Source: Pseudomonas cuatrocienegasensis
Lineage (GTDB): Bacteria > Pseudomonadota > Gammaproteobacteria > Pseudomonadales > Pseudomonadaceae
Direction of reading: 5' to 3'
Length of the DNA stretch: 64,000 nt
Assembly (NCBI RefSeq): GCF_900110925.1
Contig: NZ_FOFP01000005.1
Location: 254,581-318,580, forward strand
A program made the position numbers and the translations under genes. This document shows positions 29,409 through 38,453 of this stretch, in pieces. Position 1 is the first letter of the stretch. Each line of letters opens with the position of its first letter. Below the pieces are notes generated by a model. That model had not been told where the DNA came from, searched no databases, and saw nothing but the letters and a program-made list of their open reading frames with translations.

Positions 29409-30107
29409 ATGATTGATATTCGTCCCTTCGAGGCCCTTGGCGGTGCTCACCATGGCTGGCTGAACGCACGCCATCACTTCTCCTTTGCCGAGTACCACGA
29501 CGCATCCCGCATGAACTGGGGGCGACTGCGGGTATGGAATGACGACGAGATCGCCCCGCATTCGGGCTTTGCGCCGCACCCGCACCGCGACATGGAAATC
29601 ATCACCTATGTTCGCAAAGGCGCCATCACCCATGAGGACAACCTGGGCAACCGCGGCCGTACCGAGGCGGGTGACGTGCAGGTCATGAGCGCAGGCACTG
29701 GCATCGCTCACAGCGAGTACAACCTGGAAGATGAAACCACGCAGATATTCCAGATATGGATTCAGCCCAACCAGGCCGGCCTGCCGCCTTCCTGGGGGGC
29801 CAAACCCTTTCCCAAAGGCGAGCGTGCCGGTGCATTCGTCACCCTGGCCAGTGGCTTCGAGGAAGACAGCGATGCCCTGCGCATCCGCACCGACGCACGC
29901 CTGGTAGCCGCTACGGTGAAGGCCGGCCAGAGCGCCGAATACGCCCTGCAGCCAGGTCGCAAGGCTTATCTGGTGGGTGCCAGCGGGCGTTTCTCGGTCA
30001 ACGGGGTAGCGGCCAACGCCCGAGATGGCGTGGCCATTGCCGATGAAGCGCTGATCCGCGTCGAGGCGTTAGAAGACAGCGAGATCGTACTGGTGGATGT
30101 GGCCTAA
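29409..30107 (+). CDS. pirin family protein
   Basis: A 232-aa bicupin. The N-terminal cupin has the iron-site residues in GFAPHPHRDMEIITYVRKG and AGTGIAHSEYN (His, His, His, Glu), and the C-terminal cupin follows from about 130. Bacterial pirins of this size (YhhW type) show quercetin 2,3-dioxygenase activity in vitro; physiological substrates are unclear. Start chosen at the ATG giving MIDIRPFEALGG, the family's usual N-terminus. It stands alone, between yegS (divergent) and moeA (convergent), with two palindromes upstream suggesting dedicated control. Confidence 0.92.
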   Translation: MIDIRPFEALGGAHHGWLNARHHFSFAEYHDASRMNWGRLRVWNDDEIAPHSGFAPHPHRDMEIITYVRKGAITHEDNLGNRGRTEAGDVQVMSAGTGIAHSEYNLEDETTQIFQIWIQPNQAGLPPSWGAKPFPKGERAGAFVTLASGFEEDSDALRIRTDARLVAATVKAGQSAEYALQPGRKAYLVGASGRFSVNGVAANARDGVAIADEALIRVEALEDSEIVLVDVA

Positions 30108-30138
30108 ACATGCACCGCCTGCCTACGGGCCGGGCCGG

Positions 30139-31353
30139 CTAACCCAGCAGTTCGCTAAGCGGGATAAAACGCAACCGCTCGCCGGGTTCGAGCGTCGTCC
30201 CCTCGCGCACCTCTGCCAGTCCTTCGGCCCAGGCGGCGCTACGCAGCACACCGGAACTCTGATTGGCATAGGGCACCACCTGCCCGCCTTCGAGCCGCGC
30301 GCGCAGGTATTCGCGACGCTGCCCGGCCTTGCTCCAGGTGAAACCAGCTGGCAGCTCGACCCCTAGGGGTTCGACACGCTGCACACCCATGCGGCGCAGC
30401 AGATAAGGCCGCGCCAGCAGGCCAAAGGTCACCAGGGTAGACGCGGGATTGCCCGGCAAGCCGATTACCGGCACACCGCGAAACTGGCCAAAGGTCAGCG
30501 GTTTACCCGGCTTGATCGCCAACTTCCAGAGCATCAGCTCGCCGGCCTCGCGCAGCGCCACACCGAGAAAGTCGGCTTCACCGACCGACACACCGCCAGT
30601 GGAGAGGATCAGGTCGACATCGTTGAGTGCCGCCAGAGCCGCGCGGGTCTTGGCCAGGTCGTCGGCGAGAATACCGCCATCCACCACCTCGCACCCCAGA
30701 CGCTGCAGCCAGGCGATCAACAGGCGCCGATTACTGTTGTAGATCTGCCCCGCAGCCAGAGGCTCGCCCGGTTCGACCAACTCGTCACCGGTCGACAGCA
30801 CAGCCACCCGCACCCGGCGACAGACCTCAAGCTGAGCCTGGCCAAGGGAAGCCGCCAGACCCAGCTCGATAGGCCCGAGGCGGGTGCCAGCTGGCAGTAC
30901 GCAGTCGCCAACACGGGTTTCCTGACCTTGCGGGCGAACATTCTGTCCTGCGCGCAGAGGCGCGGCAAAACACACCCGGCCATCCGCCTCGAGTGTGACG
31001 TTCTCCTGCATCTCTACCGTATCGGCCCCTGCCGGCAGGGGCGCACCGGTGAAGATTCGCGCACAGGTGCCTGGCTGCAACGCAGGCGGTGCTTCGCCGG
31101 CCTGGATGCGCTGGCTGACTGGCAGCGGCGTACCCTGCCAATCGGTCAGGCACAGGGCGTAACCATCCATGGCACTGTTGGGCCATGGCGGCAGGTCGAG
31201 CGGGGCGATCAACGGCTGCGCCAGCACGCGGCCGTCGGCCTGCGCCAGGATGACTGTTTCACGCCCCTGAACCGGCGTGGCATCGGCCCGTTCAAGCAAG
31301 CGCCGCAACGCCTCCTCGACCGGCATCAAGCTGGATTGGCCGGCAGCGCTCAT
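30139..31353 (-). CDS. moeA: molybdopterin molybdenumtransferase MoeA
   Basis: Inserts molybdenum into adenylylated molybdopterin. The 404-aa product starts [20 protein letters not shown]; its ATG overlaps the moaB stop (ATGA, 31353-31350), so translation is coupled. Signature segments are [14 protein letters not shown] near 55, [19 protein letters not shown] near 100, [15 protein letters not shown] near 185, [16 protein letters not shown] near 245, and [15 protein letters not shown] near 305. It forms a two-gene operon with moaB, divergent from mobA. Confidence 0.94.
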   Translation of the reverse strand: MSAAGQSSLMPVEEALRRLLERADATPVQGRETVILAQADGRVLAQPLIAPLDLPPWPNSAMDGYALCLTDWQGTPLPVSQRIQAGEAPPALQPGTCARIFTGAPLPAGADTVEMQENVTLEADGRVCFAAPLRAGQNVRPQGQETRVGDCVLPAGTRLGPIELGLAASLGQAQLEVCRRVRVAVLSTGDELVEPGEPLAAGQIYNSNRRLLIAWLQRLGCEVVDGGILADDLAKTRAALAALNDVDLILSTGGVSVGEADFLGVALREAGELMLWKLAIKPGKPLTFGQFRGVPVIGLPGNPASTLVTFGLLARPYLLRRMGVQRVEPLGVELPAGFTWSKAGQRREYLRARLEGGQVVPYANQSSGVLRSAAWAEGLAEVREGTTLEPGERLRFIPLSELLG

Positions 31354-31889
31354 CCACGGCTCTCGCAGGCATCGGCCTGTTTCAGGTGGGCGACGAAGTT
31401 GCAGGGACGATGGCGGGCATCCAACTGGTCGGCCAGGATGCCGTCCCAGCCAGTGCGACAGGCGTTGGTCGAACCCGGCAGGCAGCACACCAGGGTGCCG
31501 TTGGACAGCCCCGCCAGGGCGCGCGACTGGATGGTCGAGGTACCGATATCAGCCACGGAAATCTGCCGGAACAGCTCGCCAAAACCATCAACTTGTTTGT
31601 CCAGCAAGCAGGCAACAGCTTCCGGCGTACTGTCGCGCCCGGTAAAGCCCGTGCCCCCGGTGACCAGCACCACCTGCACCTGCTCGTCGGCGATCCAGGT
31701 CGCGACTTGAGCACGAATGCGGTACAGGTCATCCTTGAGCAGCACCCGCGCCGCCAGACGATGCCCAGCGGCCTGCAGTCGATCAACAAACAGCTGCCCG
31801 GAGGTATCGGTCGCTTCGGTACGGGTGTCGCTGACGGTCAGAACGGCGATATTGAGCGGCACGAATACCGCCTCGGCCTTGTGATTCAT
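31350..31889 (-). CDS. moaB: molybdopterin adenylyltransferase-type protein MoaB
   Basis: MogA/MoaB-fold protein of molybdenum-cofactor synthesis, proposed to adenylylate molybdopterin. The 179-aa frame from ATG 31889 (GGAAAC 8 bases upstream) has [20 protein letters not shown] at about 15-33, [21 protein letters not shown], and the C-terminal [17 protein letters not shown]. The upstream open extension to 31982 has no start signal and overlaps mobA. It lies upstream of moeA with an ATGA overlap; mobA is divergent. Confidence 0.94.
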   Translation of the reverse strand: MNHKAEAVFVPLNIAVLTVSDTRTEATDTSGQLFVDRLQAAGHRLAARVLLKDDLYRIRAQVATWIADEQVQVVLVTGGTGFTGRDSTPEAVACLLDKQVDGFGELFRQISVADIGTSTIQSRALAGLSNGTLVCCLPGSTNACRTGWDGILADQLDARHRPCNFVAHLKQADACESRG

Positions 31890-31957
31890 GGCAGGTTTCC
31901 AGTTGTCGTTCACGATGCCCGCTGTTATATCACAGGCCCCGCTCACGAGGCCTCGCC

Positions 31958-32554
31958 ATGCCCGCATATCCCGCTTATCCAAACCTCTCGGTCCTGCTCC
32001 TGGCCGGCGGCCGTGGCCAGCGCATGGCCGGCCAGGACAAGGGCTTGCTGCCCTGGCGCGGCAAGCCGCTGATCGCCTGGATAGCCGAGCAGGTCAGGCC
32101 ACTGACGGATGACCTGCTGATTTCCTGCAATCGCAACCAGGCACAGTACGCTGCCCACGCCGACCGACTGGTCGCAGACCCGAGTCCAGATTACCTGGGG
32201 CCGCTGGCAGGCATATTGACGGGCCTGCGGGCTGCCCGCCATGAACAGCTGTTGATCCTGCCCTGCGATGCACCGTGCATAGACCGGGACCTGCTCAATG
32301 ACCTGCTCGCCCTGGCAGGCGACAACCCGGTGATGGTGCGCCAAGGGGATTTCTGGGAGCCGTTGTTCAGCATCGTACCGCGCGTATTACTGGAAGATCT
32401 GGAGCGAGCCTGGCTGGAAGGTGTGCGCAGCCCACAACGTTGGTTGCAACCTCTAAACCCCCATGCACTGATCTGCGCAGCAGGAGATCGACGTCTGGCC
32501 AACTTCAATACGCCAGACTGGCTTGAAGAGGAAAACGGGCAATCTAGCGGCTAA
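31958..32554 (+). CDS. mobA: molybdenum cofactor guanylyltransferase MobA
   Basis: Transfers GMP to Mo-molybdopterin to make the guanine dinucleotide cofactor used by DMSO-reductase-family enzymes. The 198-aa protein has the nucleotide-binding LLAGGRGQRMAGQDKGLL at 14-31, the metal site in LLILPCDAPCIDRDLL, and YLGPLAGILTGLRAA. GAGG precedes the ATG. Sixty-eight bp separate its start from the divergent moaB start, so both units share a compact control region. Confidence 0.94.
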   Translation: MPAYPAYPNLSVLLLAGGRGQRMAGQDKGLLPWRGKPLIAWIAEQVRPLTDDLLISCNRNQAQYAAHADRLVADPSPDYLGPLAGILTGLRAARHEQLLILPCDAPCIDRDLLNDLLALAGDNPVMVRQGDFWEPLFSIVPRVLLEDLERAWLEGVRSPQRWLQPLNPHALICAAGDRRLANFNTPDWLEEENGQSSG

Positions 32555-32620
32555 CATTCGGGAACTTGCAGAAGATATGCACGTCTGAGCAGGTAACCCT
32601 GTCAACCAAGGAGAATTGTC

Positions 32621-32842
32621 ATGACTCAACGAATTATCCCGGCATGCCTGCTGGCACTCGGCCTGGCCACACTGGTCGGCTGTGCATCACCCACCGTCAT
32701 CACCCTCAACGACGGCCGTGAAATCCAGGCTGTCGACACCCCTGATTATGACGACGAGTCCGGCTTCTACGAGTTCGAGCAACTCGACGGCAAGCGCTCC
32801 AAGGTCAACAAAGATCAGGTACGGACAGTCAAAGAGTTGTAA
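32621..32842 (+). CDS. YgdI/YgdR family small lipoprotein
   Basis: A 73-aa lipoprotein with a signal sequence ending in the lipobox LVGCAS (Cys21) and the YgdI/YgdR-type domain: TVITLNDGREIQAVDTPDYDDESGFYEFEQ, an SH3-like beta barrel. Asp is absent at position +2 (Ala-Ser), so outer-membrane sorting is likely. An AAGGAGAA ribosome-binding site precedes the ATG. Function unknown. It follows mobA by 66 bp and precedes the tRNA-Pro gene. Confidence 0.9.
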   Translation: MTQRIIPACLLALGLATLVGCASPTVITLNDGREIQAVDTPDYDDESGFYEFEQLDGKRSKVNKDQVRTVKEL

Positions 32843-33006
32843 TCGGCGCAGGGCCCCCACTCCTGCGCTGGGCCGGGCGGCAGAGGCGAAGCGGCTGTAT
32901 AGCCACTAACGTCAGCGTCGCCTGGCCACCCTTGATAAGCGGCTTAGCTATAAATTCAGCCTCTATCCAGGCGGTCCCAGAGGGTAAAAAATTTTGGCCT
33001 AACCCC

Positions 33007-33034
33007 TTGTACAGCAAAAGTTTTTCAGTACAAT
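33007..33034 (+). promoter_or_regulatory. probable promoter of tRNA-Pro
   Basis: TTGTAC (33007-33012) and TACAAT (33029-33034) with a 16-bp spacer; the tRNA begins 10 bp after the -10. A TTTTT run fills part of the spacer. Confidence 0.6.
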
Positions 33035-33044
33035 CTCGACCCAT

Positions 33045-33121
33045 CGGAGTGTAGCGCAGCTTGGTAGCGCGTCTCGTTCGGGACGAGAAGGTCGCAGGTT
33101 CGAATCCTGTCTCTCCGACCA
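33045..33121 (+). tRNA. tRNA-Pro (anticodon CGG)
   Basis: A 77-nt cloverleaf with encoded CCA: acceptor CGGAGTG, D arm GCGCAGCTTGGTAGCGC, anticodon arm TCTCG-TTCGGGA-CGAGA (anticodon CGG), T arm GCAGG-TTCGAAT-CCTGT, then CTCTCCG-A-CCA. C1-G72 is the bacterial tRNA-Pro identity pair. The acceptor has a T6/T67 mismatch. A hairpin terminator follows 8 bp later. Confidence 0.97.
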
Positions 33122-33129
33122 ATCCCTAG

Positions 33130-33153
33130 AAAGCCCGCCTGTGTGCGGGCTTT
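33130..33153 (+). terminator. tRNA-Pro terminator
   Basis: A 9-bp stem AAAGCCCGC / GCGGGCTTT with a 6-nt loop, ending in TTT. On the minus strand it could also terminate the convergent cheV copy 2. Confidence 0.82.
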
Positions 33154-33198
33154 CGCGTTTCTACCCTTTGGCAAGCCCAAATGGCTGAGCTCAACGGC

Positions 33199-34083
33199 TC
33201 AGCCCAGGGTTTCGAAAGCCCTGACCATTGCACGACTGAGGTCGCTACTGGAGAACTTGGTGAGCATGTCATTGGCGCCTACCGCCCGCGCGCGCTCGGT
33301 ATTCATGGTGCTGTCGAGCGAGGTGTGCAGAAGCACGTAGGTACTGCCGATATCCGCCTCGCGGCGCAAGGTCTGTACCAGGCTGTAGCCGTCCATCTCC
33401 GGCATCTCGATATCCGATACCAGCACCTCGATCGGCTCGCCCTCCTTGTAGTGGGCGTGCAGCATTGCCAGCGCGCCGGCAGCGCTGCGCACCGTCTGAC
33501 AATCGAGTTCCAAGCGTTTCAGGGTATTGAGGCTCAACTGCAGCGCAACCTGAGAGTCGTCCACGACCAATACCCGGCGCCCGCGCAACAGGTCCCGTTC
33601 AGCGGGCGTAAGAATCTGCTCATCGGCCTCAGCCACCAGCGGCGGCGCCAGATCGTGAAGCACCCGCTCGATGTCGAGGATCTGCACGATGCGTCCATCG
33701 ATCTGTGTTACCCCGGTAATGAAAGCGCCGCTGCCCGTAGCGGCCGGGGGGCGTTTCACATCCCGCGCCGAGCACTGCACGATACGTTCAACCTGATGCA
33801 CATGCAGGCCCTGGCGCGAGCGACTCAGCTCGGTGACGATCAGGCAGCCATCACGAGTGTCACTGCCGCCCACCTCACCGATGGCACGCGCCAGGTCAAT
33901 CACGGTCATGGCCGCGCCACGCAGCGAAGCAACACCGCGCACATGGGGATGGTGGCTGGGCAACCGGGTCAGCGTGGGACAGGGAATAATCTCGTTGACC
34001 TTGAGCAGATTGATACCCAGCAGGCGCCCGCTGTGCAGACGAAACAACAGCAACGACAGATTGTCTTCAAGGCCAGAACTCAT
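33199..34083 (-). CDS. cheV: chemotaxis protein CheV (copy 2)
   Basis: A 294-aa CheW-receiver fusion, distant from the copy at 27230-28162. The start MSSGLEDNLSLLLFRLHSGR has AAGGAG 10 bases upstream of the ATG at 34083. The CheW part (about 8-155) has LLGINLLKVNEIIPCPTL and GVASLRGAAMTVIDLARA. The receiver (about 170-290) has VLVVDDSQVALQL and phospho-acceptor Asp in VLVSDIEMPEMDGYSL. All receiver catalytic residues appear present. It follows the tRNA-Pro on the opposite strand. Confidence 0.92.
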   Translation of the reverse strand: MSSGLEDNLSLLLFRLHSGRLLGINLLKVNEIIPCPTLTRLPSHHPHVRGVASLRGAAMTVIDLARAIGEVGGSDTRDGCLIVTELSRSRQGLHVHQVERIVQCSARDVKRPPAATGSGAFITGVTQIDGRIVQILDIERVLHDLAPPLVAEADEQILTPAERDLLRGRRVLVVDDSQVALQLSLNTLKRLELDCQTVRSAAGALAMLHAHYKEGEPIEVLVSDIEMPEMDGYSLVQTLRREADIGSTYVLLHTSLDSTMNTERARAVGANDMLTKFSSSDLSRAMVRAFETLG

Positions 34084-34166
34084 TGCGCCATCTCCTTTGC
34101 TGCATCGACGACTTTGATAACCAGCTATCAAGCGTACCAGCATGGGCGTGCGGGTTCGACGTTGAA

Positions 34167-34412
34167 TCAGCCCTGATGGCTGAGAAACTCCACGATCTGC
34201 GCCGCATCGAACGGCCAGTCCAGCTCGGCACCGGTATCGCAGCGTTTTAACACAGGGATGCGCACGCCATACTGCTCGACCCAGTCGGCCTGCTCGGCGA
34301 TATCAACCAGCTCGACCAGCAAACCGTGCTCAACAAACGGCATCAGCAGCGCCTCGGCCACCTCACACAGGTGACATCCCAGGGTACCGAACAGCTGACA
34401 TTCCGGACGCAT
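34167..34412 (-). CDS. glutaredoxin-like thiol-disulfide family protein
   Basis: An 81-aa thioredoxin-fold protein: MRPECQLFGTLGCHLCEVAEAL with the redox pair Cys-His-Leu-Cys at residues 13-16, and the cis-Pro in YGVRIPVLKRCD. The short C-terminal half matches the DUF836/glutaredoxin-like group. A near-perfect AAGGAGG lies 5 bases before the ATG at 34412, so the upstream in-frame ATG at 34430 is rejected. Likely a cytosolic redox protein; substrate unknown. Confidence 0.9.
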   Translation of the reverse strand: MRPECQLFGTLGCHLCEVAEALLMPFVEHGLLVELVDIAEQADWVEQYGVRIPVLKRCDTGAELDWPFDAAQIVEFLSHQG

Positions 34413-34452
34413 GGGCGCCTCCTTACTCATTCGGCGCGCAGTTTACATCGAC

Positions 34453-35598
34453 TCAGGATGCCGGTTGTGCACCCGGATTGGTTGCATCCACCACCGACTG
34501 CAGACCGTCGAGCAGTCGGCTGTTAAGACGCTCGGCCTTGTCCAGGCGCCCTGCATCGAAGCGCTCATCCAGCGAGAAACCGCCGCGCAACAGATCAAGC
34601 AGGCTGCTAGGCGCTTCCTCGACCAGCGAATTGGCCGTGCGCAACGAATCGAGCAGGCCTTGCGCGTAGTCGGCCAGGGTACGATTGACGGCATCCGCAG
34701 CCTGCCCACCCTGCCCCGCTACGCTGCTGTAGGCATCCGTGGCCTGACGAACGCTGGTCTGGGTCAGGCGCAGCGACATCGACGCCAACTGCTCACCATC
34801 CAGGTCCAGCGCCAGCGCTCGGTCAAATGCGCCACTGAGATCCCCCGAGTAAAAACGCGTCGACAGGTCCTGCACCTGATTGAAGAGCTTTTCCAGCGAA
34901 GCGCGCTCTTCATCATCCAGTTCCCCTTCGACCTCGACCTGCCAGGCGCCGATACGAATACTGCCCGAGCTCTGGCTGGCAACCGCTTGCATGGCATTTT
35001 CATCGCCGCTGGCATCAACACGACTCTGCGACCAGTCGGCCGATGCCTGGGCAATGGACACGCGCAAACGGTCACCGTCGCGGGTGGTGACATTCAGCTC
35101 GAAGGTTTCGGCCTGGGCTGCGAAACGCTCGCGGTTAGCCGACAGCGAAACACCACCGCTGGACGGCACCTCTGGCGTCGCACCAGCAAAACGCTCATCC
35201 AGGCTGGCCAGGCCAGTCTGGATACGCTGATAGGTGTCATCGACATCCGTCGCCACCTGCCCATTGAGCGCACCGATACCATCGAGAATCTTGCGCGCCT
35301 CGGCGAAGCCCTTTTCCACGCCCTCACGAGCCTGGCCCATCAATGCCTTGAGCCGTTCCGGGTCGGCACCGCCCGCTTCTTCAGCCTCGAGGCGCTGGCC
35401 GATAAAATCGAGAATACGCCCAGCGACTTTTTCCGGGGTGTACTCATCTCGACTGCCCTGTAGCGCACCAGGCTCCATACCCAAGCGCTCAGCCAGGCGA
35501 TTGGCCAGTGTTGTTTGCGCATCATTGCTGCGTGCTGTCGCCTGGGCCAACGCCGCCGTGCGGGATGGGGATGACAGCAAGGGAGTCAGGTTATTCAT
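34453..35598 (-). CDS. DUF5610 domain-containing protein (381 aa)
   Basis: A 381-aa acidic, Ala/Ser/Gln-rich protein without signal peptide. The N-terminal 150 residues form the DUF5610 helical region (YTPEKVAGRILDFIGQRLEAEEAGG ... GFAEARKILDGIGALNGQV). A beta-rich middle follows (FELNVTTRDGDRLRVSIAQ, SGSIRIGAWQVEVEGELDDEE), then a long helical C-terminus. The layout recalls secreted or flagella-associated proteins, but no function is known to me. Monocistronic, on the strand opposite to the porin; divergent from it by 249 bp. Confidence 0.82.
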   Translation of the reverse strand: MNNLTPLLSSPSRTAALAQATARSNDAQTTLANRLAERLGMEPGALQGSRDEYTPEKVAGRILDFIGQRLEAEEAGGADPERLKALMGQAREGVEKGFAEARKILDGIGALNGQVATDVDDTYQRIQTGLASLDERFAGATPEVPSSGGVSLSANRERFAAQAETFELNVTTRDGDRLRVSIAQASADWSQSRVDASGDENAMQAVASQSSGSIRIGAWQVEVEGELDDEERASLEKLFNQVQDLSTRFYSGDLSGAFDRALALDLDGEQLASMSLRLTQTSVRQATDAYSSVAGQGGQAADAVNRTLADYAQGLLDSLRTANSLVEEAPSSLLDLLRGGFSLDERFDAGRLDKAERLNSRLLDGLQSVVDATNPGAQPAS

Positions 35599-35847
35599 GG
35601 CAGGGCACTCGAAAGTGGAGGTTCACGAGGTTGACGGCCGCGTTCAGGAGAAGTTTAGCCCTCGCCGCCGACAGCGCGACCAACGGTCAAAAGCCGCATC
35701 ACTCGGCCAATACGGCCCCGTAGGTCGGCCAGCCACTGAAAAATACTAAAGTCTAAAAGCCGGGTCGCCACCCGCATGCTTTAGTTCATGGTGCCGTAAC
35801 CGGCCGGTCACATCCGGCCTGACTATAAAAACGTGGAGACAACAATA

Positions 35848-37146
35848 ATGAGCAAGACTCCCCTCGCCCAGGCTGTGGCACTTGCCACTCTGGGAGCCAG
35901 CCTCACCCTACCGACACTGGGCTACGCCGCTTTCCTGGAAGACAGCAAGGCCAGTCTCGAAGCCCGTAACTTCTATTTCAACCGCGATTTCCGCGAGAGC
36001 ACCGAGCCACGCCGCGATGAGCCGTCCAAGTCCGAAGAATGGGCGCAAGGCTTTATTCTGCGCGCCGAGTCGGGCTACACCGAAGGCACTGTAGGCTTCG
36101 GTCTGGATGCCATTGGCATGCTCGGCTTCAAGCTGGACTCCGGTGGCGGCACTGCCGGCAGCGGCCTGCTGACGCCTGATAATTCGGGTGGCTCGCAGGA
36201 CTATTCGTCCGACTTGGCCGTTGCAGCCAAGGCGAAAATCTCCAAGAGCGTGCTGAAAGTCGGCAGCATGCAGTTCAAGAATATGGCCATCGGCTCCAGC
36301 GACAGCCGCCTGACCCCGCAAGTGTTCCAGGCTGGCCAGATCGTCTCCCAGGAAATCGACGGCCTGACCCTGGATGTGGCACGCGTCCGTGAAGTCAATA
36401 ACCGGGACTCCGGCGACTATCAAGATATCTCTATCGCCAATAGCTTCAACAGCGGAACTGGCGCTGTAGGTACTCGCGGTATTCGCCTGAGTGGCGGTGC
36501 AACCACCGACAAGTTCACCTATGCCGGGGGTACTTACAAGCTGACGCCAGAACTGACGGGCGCCTACTACTACTCCGAGCTGGACGAGCTGTACAAGCAG
36601 AACTCGTTCAACCTGGTGCATGTGCTGCCGCTGGCTGACAAGCAGACCCTGAAGACCGATGTGCGTTATGCGCGCTCCACCGATGACGGTCGCAGCAACG
36701 TTGATAACAAAGCGTTCGGCGCCATGGTGACCTACGGCCTGTTCGGCCACAGCTTCGGCCTGGGTTACCAGAAAATGAGCGGCGACACCGGCTTCGCCTA
36801 TATCAACGGTACCGACCCGTTCCTGGTCAACTATGTGCAGATCGGTGACTTTGCCAACAAGGACGAGAAATCCTGGCAGGCACGTTACGACTTCAACTTC
36901 GCCTCGGTCGGCATTCCTGGCCTGACCTTCATGACCCGTTACCTGACCGGTGACAATATCGACCGTGGTGCTGCGGTTTCTGAGGGTAAGGAATGGGAAC
37001 GCAACATGGATATCACTTACGTGGTTCAGGAAGGTACCTTCAAGAACCTCGGTCTCAAGTGGCGCAACGCGACCATGCGTAACAACTTCAGCCGCGACAT
37101 CGACGAAAACCGTCTGATCGTCAGCTACACCCTGCCGCTGCTGTAA
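35848..37146 (+). CDS. OprD-family outer-membrane porin
   Basis: A 432-aa substrate-specific porin with a signal peptide (MSKTPLAQAVALATLGASLTLPTLGYA) and the OprD-family N-terminus FLEDSKASLEARNFYFNRDFR. Alternating amphipathic strands follow through to the aromatic-ended C-terminus (LIVSYTLPLL). Typical family arginine-ladder elements are expected but not individually identifiable here. GGAGAC precedes the ATG. Substrate cannot be read from sequence. Two hairpins follow, and the convergent gene is an ammonium transporter. Confidence 0.93.
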   Translation: MSKTPLAQAVALATLGASLTLPTLGYAAFLEDSKASLEARNFYFNRDFRESTEPRRDEPSKSEEWAQGFILRAESGYTEGTVGFGLDAIGMLGFKLDSGGGTAGSGLLTPDNSGGSQDYSSDLAVAAKAKISKSVLKVGSMQFKNMAIGSSDSRLTPQVFQAGQIVSQEIDGLTLDVARVREVNNRDSGDYQDISIANSFNSGTGAVGTRGIRLSGGATTDKFTYAGGTYKLTPELTGAYYYSELDELYKQNSFNLVHVLPLADKQTLKTDVRYARSTDDGRSNVDNKAFGAMVTYGLFGHSFGLGYQKMSGDTGFAYINGTDPFLVNYVQIGDFANKDEKSWQARYDFNFASVGIPGLTFMTRYLTGDNIDRGAAVSEGKEWERNMDITYVVQEGTFKNLGLKWRNATMRNNFSRDIDENRLIVSYTLPLL

Positions 37147-37155
37147 GCCCCCGAT

Positions 37156-37224
37156 CACCTCGGCAGCTGCATCCTGCCGAGGTGCCCGGCACAAACAAGA
37201 GCCCCGCCAATCGGCGGGGCTCTT
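37156..37224. terminator. double hairpin between porin and ammonium transporter genes
   Basis: First an 11-bp stem CACCTCGGCAG / CTGCCGAGGTG (37156-37184), then a 12-bp stem AAGAGCCCCGCC / GGCGGGGCTCTT (37197-37224) with TTTT on the plus strand. The second can terminate the porin gene and, with its A-run, the convergent amt gene. Confidence 0.9.
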
Positions 37225-37244
37225 TTGTGTCTGCCGCAGTGCGA

Positions 37245-38453
37245 TCAGTCGGCGCTGTGCGCACCGATCTTATGGATCGACAGGTCTGCGCCGTAAAACT
37301 CCTGCTCCTGGGTCAGGCGAATACCCAAAGTCGCCTTGAGCACGCCGTACACCAAAAATCCGCCCAGCAATGCCACCAGCACACCCAGACCGGTACCGAT
37401 AAACTGGCTGGCCAGGCTTACACCGCCCAGCCCACCCAGCGCCTGCTGGCCGAACACACCGCAGGCAAGACCACCCAGCACGCCACACAACCCGTGCAGA
37501 GGCCATACACCAAGCACATCGTCGATCTTCCATTTCACCTGGGTCGCGGTAAACGCCCAAACGAACAGGGCGCCGGCCAAAGCGCCGGTAATCAGCGCCC
37601 CGACCGGGTGCATCAGGTCGGAGCCAGCACAGACCGCTACCAGCCCGGCCAATGGACCGTTGTGCAAAAAGCCCGGATCGTTACGCCCTACCAGCAAGGC
37701 GGCCACAGTCCCGCCCACCATCGCCATCAGCGTATTGACGGCCACAAGACCACTGACACTGCCCAGGGTCTGCGCACTCATCACGTTAAAGCCGAACCAG
37801 CCGATGATCAGAATCCACGAGCCCAGCGCCAGAAACGGTATGTTTGACGGCGCCATGGCAACCAGACGCCCATCGCGGTAACGCCCATCACGTCGCCCCA
37901 GCAGAATCACCGCACCAAACGCCAACCAGCCGCCCATGGCATGCACCACCACCGAGCCGGCGAAGTCATGGAATGGGGCCCCGAAGCGCGCCTCAAGCCA
38001 GGCTTGCAGGCCCAGGTTGCCATTCCAGATCAACCCCTCGAAGAAGGGATAGATGAAGGCAACGATCAACACGGTCGCACACAGCTGCGGACCGAAACGG
38101 GCGCGCTCGGCAATCCCACCGGAAATAATCGCAGGGATGGCAGCGGCAAAGGTCAACAGAAAGAAGAACTTTACCAATCCGTAGCCGTTACCTTCGGTCA
38201 GCACGCTGGCCGGCTGCAGAAAATTAACCCCGTAGGCAATCCAGTAGCCGACGAAAAAATAAGCCAATGCCGATACGGCGAAATCCGAGAGAATCTTCGA
38301 CAGCGCGTTGACCTGGTTTTTCTGCCGTACCGTACCCACTTCAAGGAAGGCAAAGCCGGCATGCATCGCCAGCACCATCACCGCTCCCAGCAGAATGAAC
38401 AGGGTATTGGAGCCGTGGATCAGGGTTTCCACAGCACTGTGTAGGTTTTCCAT
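37245..38453 (-). CDS. Amt-family ammonium transporter
   Basis: An integral membrane channel for ammonium, 402 aa with about 11 membrane segments. The conserved His pair lies in HDFAGSVVVHAMGGWLAF near 160 and in WPLHGLCGVLGGL near 315, and the Phe gate region in FFEGLIWNGNLG. The C-terminal tail is short (FYGADLSIHKIGAHSAD). GlnK normally accompanies amtB, but no glnK is adjacent, so this is a lone Amt paralogue. The start codon is preceded by a weak site. Confidence 0.9.
   Translation of the reverse strand: MENLHSAVETLIHGSNTLFILLGAVMVLAMHAGFAFLEVGTVRQKNQVNALSKILSDFAVSALAYFFVGYWIAYGVNFLQPASVLTEGNGYGLVKFFFLLTFAAAIPAIISGGIAERARFGPQLCATVLIVAFIYPFFEGLIWNGNLGLQAWLEARFGAPFHDFAGSVVVHAMGGWLAFGAVILLGRRDGRYRDGRLVAMAPSNIPFLALGSWILIIGWFGFNVMSAQTLGSVSGLVAVNTLMAMVGGTVAALLVGRNDPGFLHNGPLAGLVAVCAGSDLMHPVGALITGALAGALFVWAFTATQVKWKIDDVLGVWPLHGLCGVLGGLACGVFGQQALGGLGGVSLASQFIGTGLGVLVALLGGFLVYGVLKATLGIRLTQEQEFYGADLSIHKIGAHSAD

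Noticed and set aside
32829..33122. 97-codon open frame on the minus strand across the tRNA-Pro
   Set aside because: Overlaps the tRNA and its promoter; the N-terminus [11 protein letters not shown] is the well-known artefact of translating a tRNA gene.
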